64,000 nucleotides of DNA from Blasia pusilla (lineage: Eukaryota > Marchantiophyta > Marchantiopsida > Blasiales): contig CM114273.1 of the NCBI GenBank assembly GCA_050084515.1, forward strand, positions 6,820,001 to 6,884,000, read 5' to 3'. Within the stretch, counting starts at the first letter, position 1. The number at the start of each line of letters is the position of its first letter. Shown here piece after piece: positions 36,712 through 48,090 of this stretch. Under the pieces are notes generated by a model, which was given only the letters and a program-made list of their open reading frames with translations, was not told where the DNA came from and did no database searches. The position numbers were made by a program, and so were the translations under genes.

Positions 36712-38921
36712 CATGAATGAATTGCTCTCAAAGGAGGTTCCAAAGGAACAACCTGATGTCATAGGTTTGTCGGGATCATCTGATGAGAGGGAAGACCAAA
36801 GTACGTTAGGCAACACTCTATCCATATTTGAGAAAAATCGTGTAGCTTGGAAGGATGTGTGATATACAATGTATGATTGGATAAGCTTTGATAAAATAAG
36901 TGGGAGGATCCATTGTAATGTATGTAGAAAGGGTAAGGGCAAGAGTGTATTTGCTAGGGATGGTGCAATCAGTTGTAAAGTTTCGGCATTCATAGATCAT
37001 GCAAAATCAAAAAGCATGTAAAGCTTGCTTGGGCAGCCAATGGGGGTAAGAAATCTATGGCAAAGGCCATTGCCAGATCCAACCGGACGTGTGAGGTCGC
37101 ACTATTGACTTTATTCAAGTGTGCATATTTTCTTGCAAAGGAGGCCATGCCCTTCTCAAAATTCACGGCTCTCTGTAAATTGTTGCTTGCTGTGAATGCA
37201 CATATCACCAGGGACCTTTATCAAGATGAAAAGAGTTGTAGTGACATGTATTTTTTCATTAGCCAAATTTTGATGATCGAAGAGGACTCTAGCTAGAGTT
37301 CAATCATCTCCTTTCTTTGGGATTTTGATCGACGAATCTACAGATATTTTGGTGAAAGGGCATTTAGTTGTGTTTGCAACATTCATAGAAGAGGGTCAGG
37401 CTGAGTGTTGTTTTCTACGGTTGATTCGTTGTGAATCTAAATGTTCTAATGCTACCACTAATACTTTGTTGGAGTTTATGAAAGATGGAGGGCTAGAGTA
37501 TACCAAAATGATTGGATTTGGTTCAAATGGGGCCTCTACAAGGGTAGGTATCCAAATTGGGGTAGCTTCTCAATTGAAGCAAAAGGTAAACCCGTTTCCG
37601 TTCACTGTGTATTGTGTAGCGCAGAGAACCGATCTTGCGACTTTAACAACAGCAAGAGCACCTGATTGTAAAGTTATTTCAATAGAAATTGATTCTATTT
37701 TGAATGCCGTAGCAGGGTATTTCAAAAGGTCATAAAAGAGGAAAACTAACCTAGCATCTCTTCAAGAGAAGTTGAATGATTCTTAACGAATCATGAAGAG
37801 GTATCATAAAATAAGATGGTTGTCACGTTGGCAGGCTATATGTACATTGTGTGATTCACTTGAGTTTGTATTGACATACTTCAGGGATATTTCCCCTTTA
37901 GAAGATGACGGAAATGCCTCAAATTTATACAAGAAGTTAAGATCATTCCAAATGATCTTAACTTGTAATATTTTTTAGGTGATATTCTTTCCAACCTTGC
38001 TAACTTGAGCAAGATTTTCCAATATAAGTTTGTTGATGTTAGTACTATTGGCAACATTGTTACTTCTGAGATTGCTTCTATTACCATGAATTTTGTGATG
38101 GAAAGTCGAGATTTGAATGCATCTATATTTTCGGAAGAAACAGGTTATCATATCCTACCTGATTTTGGTCCCCCCGATGGATATCTTAGATGTTTGCAAT
38201 CCGAGATTAGGGGTAATAAGTTTCATAGCATAGAAATGTTGGGAGACCGCACAGGCGTGGATTTGGAATCTGCTCCCTTATTTCAGAAGTCATATGCTGA
38301 AAGTGTTTGTTTAGCATTGCAAGAAAGATTTAGGGATAACAATCTTATTGGTGCAATGAGAATTTTGAACCCATTGCACATGCCCTCCCGAAAAGTTGGG
38401 TTAAATAGTTGGGGATGTAAGGACTTGGAAGATTTGTGTGCACATTTTGGGTGTGAGTTACCTTGAGGGGACATCTCCAACCCTCTATCATAATTCTGCT
38501 GGTGTGAAGCAAGAATTTCAGTCATTCAAGTTGATGGCTACAACCGAGTGGAAGATCATAATTTCCGAGATTTATGGGCAATGGTGAGTTGGAGCCCCAC
38601 TTTACAATGTAAGTTTGCTAACTTGCTGTTTTGGCTAATGTTGCAAGGGTTCAATGTGTTAGCATTGCCATATGTGAGAGGGACTTTTCAATTCAGAATT
38701 TGATTAAGACTAAGACTCGTAATCGAATAGGTACTAAACATTTAGATGATGTATTAAGGATTGCTTTAGAAGGACCTACAAGTGACTACGACGACATGTT
38801 GTCTGAATCTGTCATATTATGGAAGACTTCTGCTAATTTTAGGTACTTGTATTGTAATCCCGATCGATACATGAACCCTCAAGCAAAATGTGGTGCCCCA
38901 TCTCTTGACTTGTTAGGTTGA
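36712..38921 (+). mobile_element. hAT-family transposase remnant (DUF4371/ZNF862-like)
   Basis: The pieces follow a full hAT transposase. N-terminal zinc finger: WISFDKISGRIHCNVC...FIDHAKSK (about 36868-37020). Then AWAANGGKK and a helical region to 37290, and IDESTDILVKGHLVVFATFI with the first catalytic Asp at about 37330. The next block, KMIGFGSNGASTR (about 37505), has Asn where the family has the second catalytic Asp. Then MKRYHKIRWLSRWQAI (37793 on), FSEETGYHILPDFGPPDGY, RGNKFHSIEM, MPSRKVGLNSWG and the C-terminal dimerisation block CERDFSIQNLIKTKTRNR (about 38675). There are at least four frame changes (near 37020, 37300, 37980, 38465) and several stops (36860, 37733, 37784). Terminal inverted repeats were not found. 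Confidence 0.85.
37934..37964. repeat. Perfect 14-bp inverted repeat with a 3-base loop
   Basis: AAGTTAAGATCATT at 37934-37947 and its inverse complement at 37951-37964 flank CCA. It lies at one of the frame breaks of the hAT remnant, so it may be a foldback insertion or local duplication that broke the frame. Confidence 0.8.
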
Positions 38922-38948
38922 TGTGTGTTTTGTTTTGTAGGACTTAGA

Positions 38949-38998
38949 GCCCTTCTATAACACTTGGAGGTTAGAAGCTCCAAGTATTATAGAGGGGC
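38949..38998. repeat. 21-bp-stem hairpin just after the hAT remnant
   Basis: Arms 38949-38969 and 38978-38998 pair over 21 positions with one mismatch (61/86) and one G-T pair, around an 8-base loop. It starts 28 bases after the last codon of the hAT remnant. Confidence 0.8.
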
Positions 38999-38999
38999 A

Positions 39000-39520
39000 T
39001 GATCCTTGGCTCCCAACTGGTGGGGAGGCTTGGCCAGGTTCAACTCATGCCAAGGATATCTCAAAGTAGAGAGCATAACATTTCCTTCATGCAAATTTTG
39101 GAAGGGAGGTTTTGCTCCAAGGTAACAAGACACAAGGTAGATGACGAGGTGAAGGTAAGAAGAAAAATAAAAAAAATTGTGAAAGTAAAGAGAGAAAAGG
39201 TGAATTAAGATCTCTTTACTTCCAAGGGGTTTTTCTTTTCTTCTTAAAACTTTATTTTGAAACTTTGTAGGGGTCCAAACTTGGGACATTTTTAAGTAAG
39301 GAAGGGGGCAACATTTATTCCGGAGACCTTAAAGTTAGATAGGTATTTCAGCGGTGATTCACACGGGTGCCATGCCCCAGGTGCAACAGTGAGGCTGATG
39401 GATGCCACAAACTGAATGAAGGACATTGCAGTTGCTGCCGTTCCCTCAAAGGCCAGATAAACACAATGCCCAACGCGGATCGTCGGTCCCACCCGAGAAG
39501 TAAATCATGACCAGATCATA
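39000..39520. other. Intergenic DNA, no gene seen
   Basis: Mixed composition; short frames on both strands without family resemblance. Confidence 0.4.
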
Positions 39521-39523
39521 GGA

Positions 39524-39558
39524 TCATTGCATTGCATTGCTGCAATGCAATGCAATGA
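39524..39558. repeat. 35-bp palindrome built from ATTGC units
   Basis: Three ATTGC-type units at 39524-39540 face their exact inverse complement at 39542-39558 around a single T. The arms are 17 bp and perfect. Confidence 0.92.
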
Positions 39559-39559
39559 C

Positions 39560-40226
39560 AATAAGGTATCAAGTGCGCGATTCTTCCCTCGTCGTTTCCG
39601 CCTCTGCAGTTGCCGATCGAAATCCGCGTGTCCCGAAGCGGTTGAGACTCGAGCGCGAGTATTCGGTTGAAACGAAGTTAGGCTTGACTGCTGCCATATT
39701 TTCACCTCTGTCAGAAGACCGACGAAGATGGAACATGGAACATGAACATAAGGCTGTGTCGAGTCTCATGGGAAACACGACTGGCCTGCCTGGGAAGCAT
39801 GCTCTGATCACAACCGAACGATCCGGGAACAGCAGACGAATTTCGGATTGGGAATGGACGTCCTCCGTCTCCGACGCAGTAAAGACATACGGAGCTGGAG
39901 AACCCCTAAAGAGTAAGGAGGCAGCTTCCGCTTTCAAATCCCTCCCACACACAGCAGAGAATGTAAGGAGCGGATGGTGGCGGTGGGGCCCGGGGCTGGA
40001 TGAGGCGGTGCAGGGCACCGTTCATTGTCTATGGCGAGGAGAGGGAGTGCGTTCGTCGCGCGTCCTCGGGAGCCAGATGAGGAGATGGCTCCGGCTCCAC
40101 CGCACGAGAGGAGCGAGAGAAGGAAGGAGAGAGGAGCAGCGCAAGCAGGAGAAAGTCCTCGTGCGAGTGCGGAATCAGGAGCGAGGGTCGGGCAATCACT
40201 GCGCGCATTCGTTGTGATTGAATGAC
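39560..40226. promoter_or_regulatory. CpG-rich island upstream of the Cys-rich gene
   Basis: GC- and CpG-rich with purine-rich runs on the plus strand (GAGGAGAG, GAGAAGGAAGGAGAG). Long frames are open on both strands (plus 39537-40217, minus 39569-40018 and 39934-40290) but none resembles a protein family. I read it as promoter and 5' UTR. Confidence 0.4.
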
Positions 40227-41960
40227 ATGGCGCAGGGAGGTCCTGCATGGGCGGGAGCGGTGGCGTCCGTGGCGTTGTTGTTTGTTCCACTAGCGTTTCC
40301 TTCGCTCACGCGCACTGCACGAAAGATCTTCGTACGAATCTTTGAATGCATTCCAATTTTGACACATTTGGGTACATTGCTTGGGAATGTGATTCTCTCA
40401 GACTAGTTGCTCCCAAGGAAAACATGCATCATTGAGAATAACTGCTATGGAGAACTAGTTATATGCTAGCCAGACACAGTTTTACATTAAAACGTCATAG
40501 TTTGCTCGGTGAAGTCCATCGAATGCAGTATGACAGGGCCTTATCTTCTCATGACGGAACTCAAAATTCCCATCCAGCTTCTGCTGTCCGCAGTTGCTCC
40601 ATTACGAGACTTTCGGGGTTCGCTGGCTGACTGTCTGGTCGGTTCCGCAATGGCAAAACTGACCGAAATTTAGAAGTAACCAATTTCGGATCATGCGCAG
40701 CTCAACAATGATAGTGTTTGCAACTCTCATGATACCTTCCAGCTTCCAGATATGAACACTCAGGCCATTGTAGAATATCCGGAATAGCCAGTTGTATGCC
40801 TATAGGGCTCTTGAGAATGCCAGCGACAAATAACTCATGCCTACGACGCTCAACTCAACCATATCGATGCATTCAAATTCTTCAACTCAGAGCGTTATGC
40901 ACAAGATTATGAGATGAGCCGGTAATTTCTAGAAATGAAAATTGATGTAAGGTTCAACCCCGTTTTGTAGGAATCCTCCTGTAGAGACACTAGATCAAGT
41001 GCAACTTTGGAAACTCACACCCTCTGGCTGCGGGCCATCTTTGGTTTACGTGAGAAGGTTACATCACTTTACTTACTGCAGCAATTTCACGTTGACACAT
41101 GATCTGGGTCGAATATACGGGAATGTACCATGGGATTGTAACTTCTATCACTTCGGGAGCTTAAGTAGTAGTCTTTACGAAGAAAATTGTTCTTCCAAGC
41201 TGCTCTCAGCGTTGTCCACCGTCGCCTTGTGATATTGTTGGAATTTACGGATGTTGATCTCTTCTAACCGGTTCTTCGCACTTCTACGCAGAAACCGCGA
41301 AGATGCAGCCGCTGCCTCGGCGTGGGAAACAATGTATCCGCCTTTGCACGAGTCATTGCAAGCAAGCCGTAGAGAGTTGTTTGCCATCTGAATTTCCTGG
41401 CGTATCAACAAAACTCTAAAGTACAAATGTTTCTAGATGTGGATTCTGCTGTCAAATGATGATTGAACTCATTTCTGGTTCGCTGCGCAGCTTTGCCTAC
41501 TATGCAAGGGCCGGGGCAAAGTAGGTAAACATTCTCAAACTCGAATTTGGTAGGATTCTGATGAACGTTCTCAGCTGTTGCGAACGTTTCAGCCAGTTTC
41601 TGATGTTGTAGATTGGTGGTGATGCGGTGAGACCGTACACGAGTTCTAACTACCTTGTACAGGCGGAGGCGAAATCAGCTACTATATCGTTTGACGCGGT
41701 TGTTAGCGTTCCGATCTGTGAGAGTGAAACTTTGATCATTCTAACTTGTGAGAGATGAGATCTCTCATGCGACTTCCTATCGATTAAGCTTCCCGGTTAT
41801 GCGTTCAGGGGGCGTCTTCACCGATCAACTACTGCAGAAATGTAGCTTATGCGGAGGCAGAGGACGACAAAAGTGTCAGCCCTGCGAGGCGACGGGGCTG
41901 GCTAATCATTGGCTGTACAGCCCCGTGCCTGGTGGAGGTTGGGGCCCCCGAGGATCTTGA
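40227..41960 (+). CDS. Short membrane-anchored Cys-rich (half DnaJ-type zinc finger) protein, tentative two-exon model
   Basis: The last exon, about 41809-41960, ends with two CxxC units in DnaJ cysteine-rich style (KCSLCGGRGRQKCQPC followed by EATG) and a terminal GGGWGPRG before TGA. Small plant proteins of this kind have an N-terminal membrane or targeting segment and a C-terminal zinc finger, and often work in plastid protein assembly. A candidate first exon starts at ATG 40227 (MAQGGPAWAG) and encodes a hydrophobic stretch (VASVALLFVPLAF). Joining 40371 (donor G|GTACAT, phase 1) to 41809 (acceptor TTCAG) keeps the frame and gives LG-GVFTDQLLQ before the zinc finger; another exon could lie between. 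The intron would be 1.4 kb, longer than others here. The zinc-finger exon is well supported; the start and linkage are not. Confidence 0.45.
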
Positions 41961-42309
41961 AGGAAGGAACATGGCCAGCCAATAGATCTTCAAACGCTGA
42001 TTCTTCATTTTTAAGGCAATAACAAGCTGCTAGCGATCTGACTACCTGCTGATGGGGTTGGGCATCAGAAAACGGGTAATGCAAGGTTCCAGGCTTGTTT
42101 CTTGAATTGGAGAGGGATAGCAGAAGATTGTTTGACGTTACGCATTACCAATGAGTCAACAGTGCTTCACTGCTCGTAGTTGATGTCTTCTTGTCACTTT
42201 CAAGTGACTAGGAATGGATCCTACAAGTTAGCATCGGATATGGCATTGGCTTTCTCCTCCGGAGATTCGGAAAACTCCTACTATGATTGTTCTCAAAAGT
42301 GTATGATAA

Positions 42310-45300
42310 CTAAGGGATGAAGTTGCAACCGTCTTCAGGCGTCCCTTCGGGATGTACATGTTCGAGTTCTTGTATGAACGTGTGGCTCAAACGTTGAGTA
42401 CGGTTAACAATCATAGTAGGAGCAACGTTTGAGTCACTCACGTCATCTATAAGGAAGGCATTGGAAGGGCTTCCGTTACTTGAGCTTTTGGCATCCTCTT
42501 CTGGCGATGACTCCGTTGAGAAGAACAGCTGCACCATATTCTCCGACACATGGGCCTGGTTATGGCCGTTCAGACAATCGAACTGTTAGCACACATGAGT
42601 CGGTCATATGGACGGTCTTGTCGTTCTTAACGCTAAGTAGAAACCATCCTTGTTTCTGACGATGATACCCTCGATGCGCATGCTGTGTTGGTAGGAGACG
42701 CAGATTCCTACCTGACGAGTGAGCAAGCAGCAATGATCTTTGACCAGTAATATGTAATGGTCCTTCAACGCAGATTCCTACCTGACGAGTGAGCAAGCAG
42801 CAATGATCTTTGACCAGTAATATGTAATGGTCCTTCTACGCAAATCAGGTCCTCCGTTGCTCAATGTAGAATGTCTACTTGGTGTCAAAGGAACAATTGG
42901 ACATATAGGAGACAGGTGACAGTGTTACGGCCCAGACTGGAGGAGGCAACGTGAGACGTACGTCGAGATTTCGGATTCTCTCGTATACACCTTTCGAAAT
43001 GGTCTTGCATCGATGCTCTAGTGCCCCACTCGAGGATTCTAGTACTCTCTGCATAGCGTCATCTGCGGAAGAAAAGCAAGCAAAGTTCTTCAAGAGCACT
43101 AGTGCAATCCCTACATGTTGGGATCTCTGTAGTAATTGTTGTTCTTCGACGGTTCCTCCCAAGAACATATATAATAACGAGAAAATCCAAAACGTTCTTC
43201 TACCCATTTAGATTTTGTTCACTGTAGCCGAAATTAAGAACATTGGATGGGGCTTTGAGGTGGAAGAAATTGATGGTTTCTGAGTTACGTGACTCTGAAA
43301 ATGCTTAGAATGCATCTGCCACTGTTGCGGGGATCCAGGGGCTCAAAGTCACGAGTGGTATTTCGCTGCACCTGGATCAGAGTCCATGTCGAGGAGACTC
43401 TCTCTGAATTTGATGCACCCCTCCTTTGCCGCTTCCGAGATGTGATCCTCTGAGGCTTCTGGAAGCCCTTCCGATGTCCTCCTTAAAGATGACGATGTTC
43501 CAAGCTTTCCAATAGCCTCCGTTACTGAGAGTACAGCCGAACTCCTGACCGCTCCCTGTCTCCCAATGCTCTGTGTAGCGGAACCCTGTGACACGGGAGT
43601 CTCTTGCACAGTTTCCTTTTCACATTTGTCCTCCTGCACGCTTCCTTCATCTCTAGATTCTGTCCCCGAATCGTAGTCGGAACTGAGGCAGATGAAAAGC
43701 AAACATCCGGTGACATGACTGGTTTGGAGCAACCTGCTTGTTTGCTGTGACTTGGTGGTTACAGTCGCGCCGACATTCATAAACGCAGCCATCAGGTTAT
43801 GGACTGATTTTAGGTGCACACTGAATAGCCTACCAATATGTGTGATCCTCTTTATCTGTCAGCTTTTTCAACCCAATTTTTTTTCTTGCGCTTTCACAGT
43901 TGGATGTAAGGGATAGACAGTGGGATTGCTTGGCCCTTGAATTCTCTTCAATCTTTCTTGGCCCCTACCGAGAGAATACACACACGGGAAGGCCAGAAGA
44001 CAACTTTCAAAAGGTTGAGAAGAAGATGACAAGGGACCTTTATTACCAGGTAGAATCTGTCATGGGATCTCCGTCCAGCTCCTTGAGATTAGGCAACGCA
44101 GTTCTGAGGTGCTCGCGGAGTCCAGGTTGAGACGTACAGCAGGGGTTGCCATCTACATTGACGAAACTGAGGGACTTCGGCAATTCGGCTTCTGCCAATA
44201 AACACACTCGTCACATACGCATGAAGGTCTTTCAAGCGGGACAGTAGAGTTTGAATCCACCAATCAATCGAGGGAGGCCGTAATCTCTCTCTGGCATCGT
44301 CCAGCGAGGGACAACCATAATCAGAACCGGATGTGTCGAGTGTCTTTGAGAACCCGTTTGGCATGTCCTTTGTTTGTATCATTGATACCAATATAGCACA
44401 TATCGAGTTGCGCGCGCTTGACCGTCTTTGAGGCGGGAGTCCAGAGTTTGAATCAATCCACTGCATCAATGGAGCCTCTTATCGCACCTGTTTTGTATAG
44501 GGTAAATTAAACAAGCCATATATATAGAGTTGGGGGGAAGTTGGACTTGCCAGCATTGATTCGGGTGATAGCGTTGTCGGACACGTCCAGCACCTTCAAA
44601 TTGCCCAGGGAAGAGATTCCTCGCAGTTCATTGAGTCGATTACCGGCGACAAAGAGAAACTGGAGTCCCTTCGCCACCTCAATTCCACCCAAGCTTGTCA
44701 ATTCGTTCTGCGTCCAGAAGTGCCAGGATCCGCTCCGAGAACTGGTAAGTAATGTGTGTCAAACACGAGTAGTAAGTTGTAACTATGAAGGGGATTCCAG
44801 TGATGGTTATCAAATGTTCACGGAGGAAAAGGCATGAGAAGAATGTAATGGAGAGGCCAGGAAGATGAATCATGAATGCATATTTGGCCGCGAGGGAGAT
44901 GTAACAAAGCTTCCTTCTCAACCATCACGGCGTCAAACGACATTTCCGCACACTCAATCCACAGTTTCTTGGAACAAATGTATTTGTGAGAATCAAGTCT
45001 CTATGAGCCGGCGTGTCCTTGTGGAAAGGAGATGCGCATGATCTCAATTTTGAATGTAGTAAACGCTCATAGCTTACACCTAACTTCCCGGTCATTGGCC
45101 AGATCTCAGACAATTTGAATCGATCGAACGCAGCGCATAACTTCAGAACGACGAGCTTGCCTAATGCAAACTTAGAATGCCCTGGAAATGCAGAACATCA
45201 TAAAGTGATGTTCGCACAATGTGGAGCTTTTACTGCCAAGGAATTAACACTTACTTTTCAGTACTACTCTAGTCGTGAGAAGGAACATGCTGCTGACTCA

Positions 45301-45509
45301 GAAAAGACAAAAAGAAGAAGCTGACGATTCACCTCTTGCAAGTAGAAATGTGTCAAGTTGGGAAGATTGAGTACGTAAGCGCATGTGTCTAACGATGCGA
45401 TCCTCTCTCTATCGAGCCACACGTGCGTCAACTTCCGGAGTGCTTCGTCTCTGACCACTCCATACAAACGTCCAGATAGAGCGGTGGTTAGTCCATCACA
45501 CGTCAATTG
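42310..45509 (-). CDS. LRRC46: LRRC46-like leucine-rich-repeat protein (six exons resolved, first exon uncertain)
   Basis: LRRC46 is an SDS22-type LRR protein linked in animals to sperm flagella. Exons fitted by phase: 45333-45509, 44551-44707, 44047-44191, 43372-43682, 42929-43155, 42310-42555. Joined LRRs read LRKLTHVWLDRERI, LPNLTHFYLQE|NELTSLGG, LQFLFVAGNRLNELRG, LKVLDVSDNAITRI, LPKSLSFVNVDGNP, ending in the LRR cap LREHLRTALPNLKELDGDP, then an acidic DYDSGTESRDEGS tail. This matches the order in LRRC46, where the cap is also followed by a DE/S-rich segment. All phases agree (0, 1, 2, 1, 0). The intron 44192-44550 uses a GC donor (TG|GCAAGT); other donors leave the frame. Intron 42556-42928 contains a 70-bp tandem duplication. 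Upstream coding may include the frame 45872-46264 (ATG 46264) but no good donor was found. The last two exons rest on phase and coding appearance only. Confidence 0.72.
42698..42842. repeat. Near-perfect 70-bp tandem duplication plus start of a third copy
   Basis: The 70 bases 42698-42767 are repeated at 42768-42837 with one difference at the end (CTTCA against CTTCT), and ACGCA of a third copy follows. The low divergence points to a recent event. It lies in the last intron of the LRRC46-like gene. Confidence 0.95.
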
Positions 45510-46264
45510 CTATCAATCCCTTTGCTAAGAAACGTGATCGTGTTTTTTGGAAAACGAACTTAAAAATAGAAGTCTTCCCTGGATTTGCCCCTCCTGATCC
45601 CCGCACTCGAAGCAACCTACGAGATAAGAATACCATTTGTTGGCACGAGTAAAGCGTAAGTAGTCCAGGTATTCTTCTTCCAACGCCAAGCTCAAGAAGA
45701 AAGCAACCAGAAAGTCGTAATTTCTTCTCTTTTCGTAGTCCAAGTATCTCTTTCCGATGGAAAGCAAGAGTGGAAAGTAAACATAAAGTTGTTATGTCTT
45801 CTGTTTTCGAACACGATTCTACGTAGTCAAGACAAAATGGGGATTACAGATTCTTATAGCCAGTAGAAACGCTAGTAGAAATGGAGAGAGTGAGCAAGTT
45901 GGTGTGTCTTTTTCCAGCAACTTTTGATTCGACGTGGATGGTTTACAGCTGATAACAGACACAATTGACGGTTGAAAGAGATGGATGGATTGTGAATGCG
46001 AGCGACACAGGGAGACGAATTATCTGCAATAAAGTAGGCTACAGCCAAATGCAGTGCGACTTCAAGACCAAGGAGGTAAGAATCGGACATTGCTGCACCG
46101 GATGCCGTGTCGACGAAGTCCTCGGTTAAGTTACGCTGCGCCACCATAGCGGCGCACTTCGCAGAGGTTTCATCCCACTCTGTCTCCATTACTCCGTCCT
46201 GTTTCAACGCGGACTTTTTCGTCCCTTGGTTCTCTCTATCTGGCGCTACTTCCACTCGTCCCAT

Positions 46265-48090
46265 GTGCCCAATCGGAAATTACGGGGAAGTATGAGGCAC
46301 AAAGCCAAAATCCGATCCGCTTTCACCTTTTGGAGAATCTAGAGCTTACCAGTGACACAATCGGATGGCCTTTGGCCCAAGGCATATCTAGTTCAGACGC
46401 GCACCGCCTCCATGTATGTATTACACCTATTTCCAGTACATCGGCGTTACCGCTTACCAATTGACGATTCAAAATCTGAGCAGGCGGATCTCGATGGAGA
46501 GAATAAGGGTGTAGGATCGGCGGCAACCTCAAAGAAGAAGTGGAGACAAAATTCGCGGTGACGAAGACGGACGGAGCGGACTGGATAAGAAACTGTAAAG
46601 CACTGTCGGCGAGGAGGGAATATCGCACACGGATAGGGGTGATGCCGCGCTATGCGGTCGACTTACGGCAGACTTACATGTGAAAACGGGGGAACTAATT
46701 CTGTTGAGGTCTCCTTCCCACCAAGTTTCGCCCCGTTCCGGTAGCATTTCAGCAAAGAAACGCACTCCTCATGCGGCCGACAGTTCACACCCACCCTTTC
46801 CCGGTAAACATGACCGGTTACTCTCCCTTCGAGAGTCTTGTAGTCAGTGCCTCGTAGTGGGCTTGACCGCCAGACTCGCTGTAGCTGGTACACCAAAGAA
46901 CCTATTGCAGATTCTCAGATCGCCTTACCGGTTGAGCCTTGAGGAGCATTACCCCCATCCTGAGGCCGGCGGCAATCCTCGTCCTTCTCGGTACACAGGA
47001 CCCGTTACTCTTCCGGAGTCCGCAGATTGCTGGTCGTTACGGACTAGTGCAACAGAGAACCTAGTTCTCGTCGTCCCGGAGTAACCCGGGGCAAGGTCGT
47101 AGACATCGCGGGTCGCTGTGTGAAGGAAGGAGCCGGTTAGTACTAAGCGACGCTCAATGAGAGAGAGGATGCGAGAGAAATGGTTGCCGCTTTTCTTTGT
47201 GAAATTCAAGTAAAGATGTTTGTCGTGATGCTGCCAACGTGTAATAAGAGCATCCGAAGGATACGGCTTTGGGGAAGGCCCTAAAGCTGCGAGAGCCCAA
47301 GGCCTGCACTTGTCCTCCCCCGCCTACTATTTTTCACCCTCTTTTCATCTAAATATACAGTATGATGTTCCACCGCTAGCGCTGTACTCCCGTAGGTAGA
47401 TGTCCTGAATGTCTTCCCTCCTGGAATTGCAGCTTTTGTGCCCATGGCCTGTTTTGCCATCCTACGTGTTCTGCTCACCGCCTTCGTCTGTCCTATCGTC
47501 CGTTTGTGCTGCTCCACGGTCGCTTTCTCTTCTTCATCTCCACCGTCGCGCCTTGTCCGTCTTGCCACTTCTCCCTTCTGGCTTCCCATTGCTGCATACG
47601 ACTTTGGATAGTATTTGAGATCGGTACCACAATCGTTGGCTCGCGTTTAGAACTGGAACTGGAACTGAAGACACAAACTGCTCCCACTTCCATCTTTAAA
47701 TTCGTTCTATTTTAGGTCAGACTTTGGATGCGCAAGGAATCGCACTGCGCTAACGAAAGTCTTATTTGGGTCGTCAACTTCAAAGCGTCTTTGGGGTTTC
47801 CCAGACGACTCATCTACCATCTGATTGCCATATCACTGTCACGATCTCCGCATCTTTCTGTGAATCGTGGGTGTGTCCTCGTAGTTGCGGAGAATACAAG
47901 GTGCAGGATCGCATGCTTATTCCGCGTCCAGAAGAGTCTCTGTCGATCAGCCCACGATGGGCTGCGAGTAGACAAATGCATGCGTAGATTATTTCGTGCT
48001 GTCAGTGAAGTTATAAACAAGAGTTATAAATCAGTTCACGTGGTTCGATATCACTAAGATCACTCATTGGGTGACATAATTGATGACAAG
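46265..48090. promoter_or_regulatory. Shared upstream region of LRRC46-like (minus) and BAG (plus) genes
   Basis: The two genes point away from each other over this GC-richer stretch. It contains two diverged direct repeats: about 46770-46850 (GCGGCCGACAG...GGTAAACATGACCGGTTACTCT) and about 46962-47040 (AGGCCGGCGGC...GGTACACAGGACCCGTTACTCT). Open frames of up to 134 codons (46680-47084) arise from this repeat and are not supported as genes. Part of 47700-48090 is probably BAG 5' UTR, with a possible acceptor before 48067. Confidence 0.4.

Noticed and set aside
39537-40217. 226-codon plus-strand frame and overlapping minus-strand frames
   Set aside because: Open in several frames on both strands in CpG-rich DNA, with no family resemblance; more likely promoter or 5' UTR.
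46680-47084. 134-codon plus-strand frame between two genes
   Set aside because: It arises across a diverged DNA repeat, lacks family resemblance, and the opposite strand is equally open.
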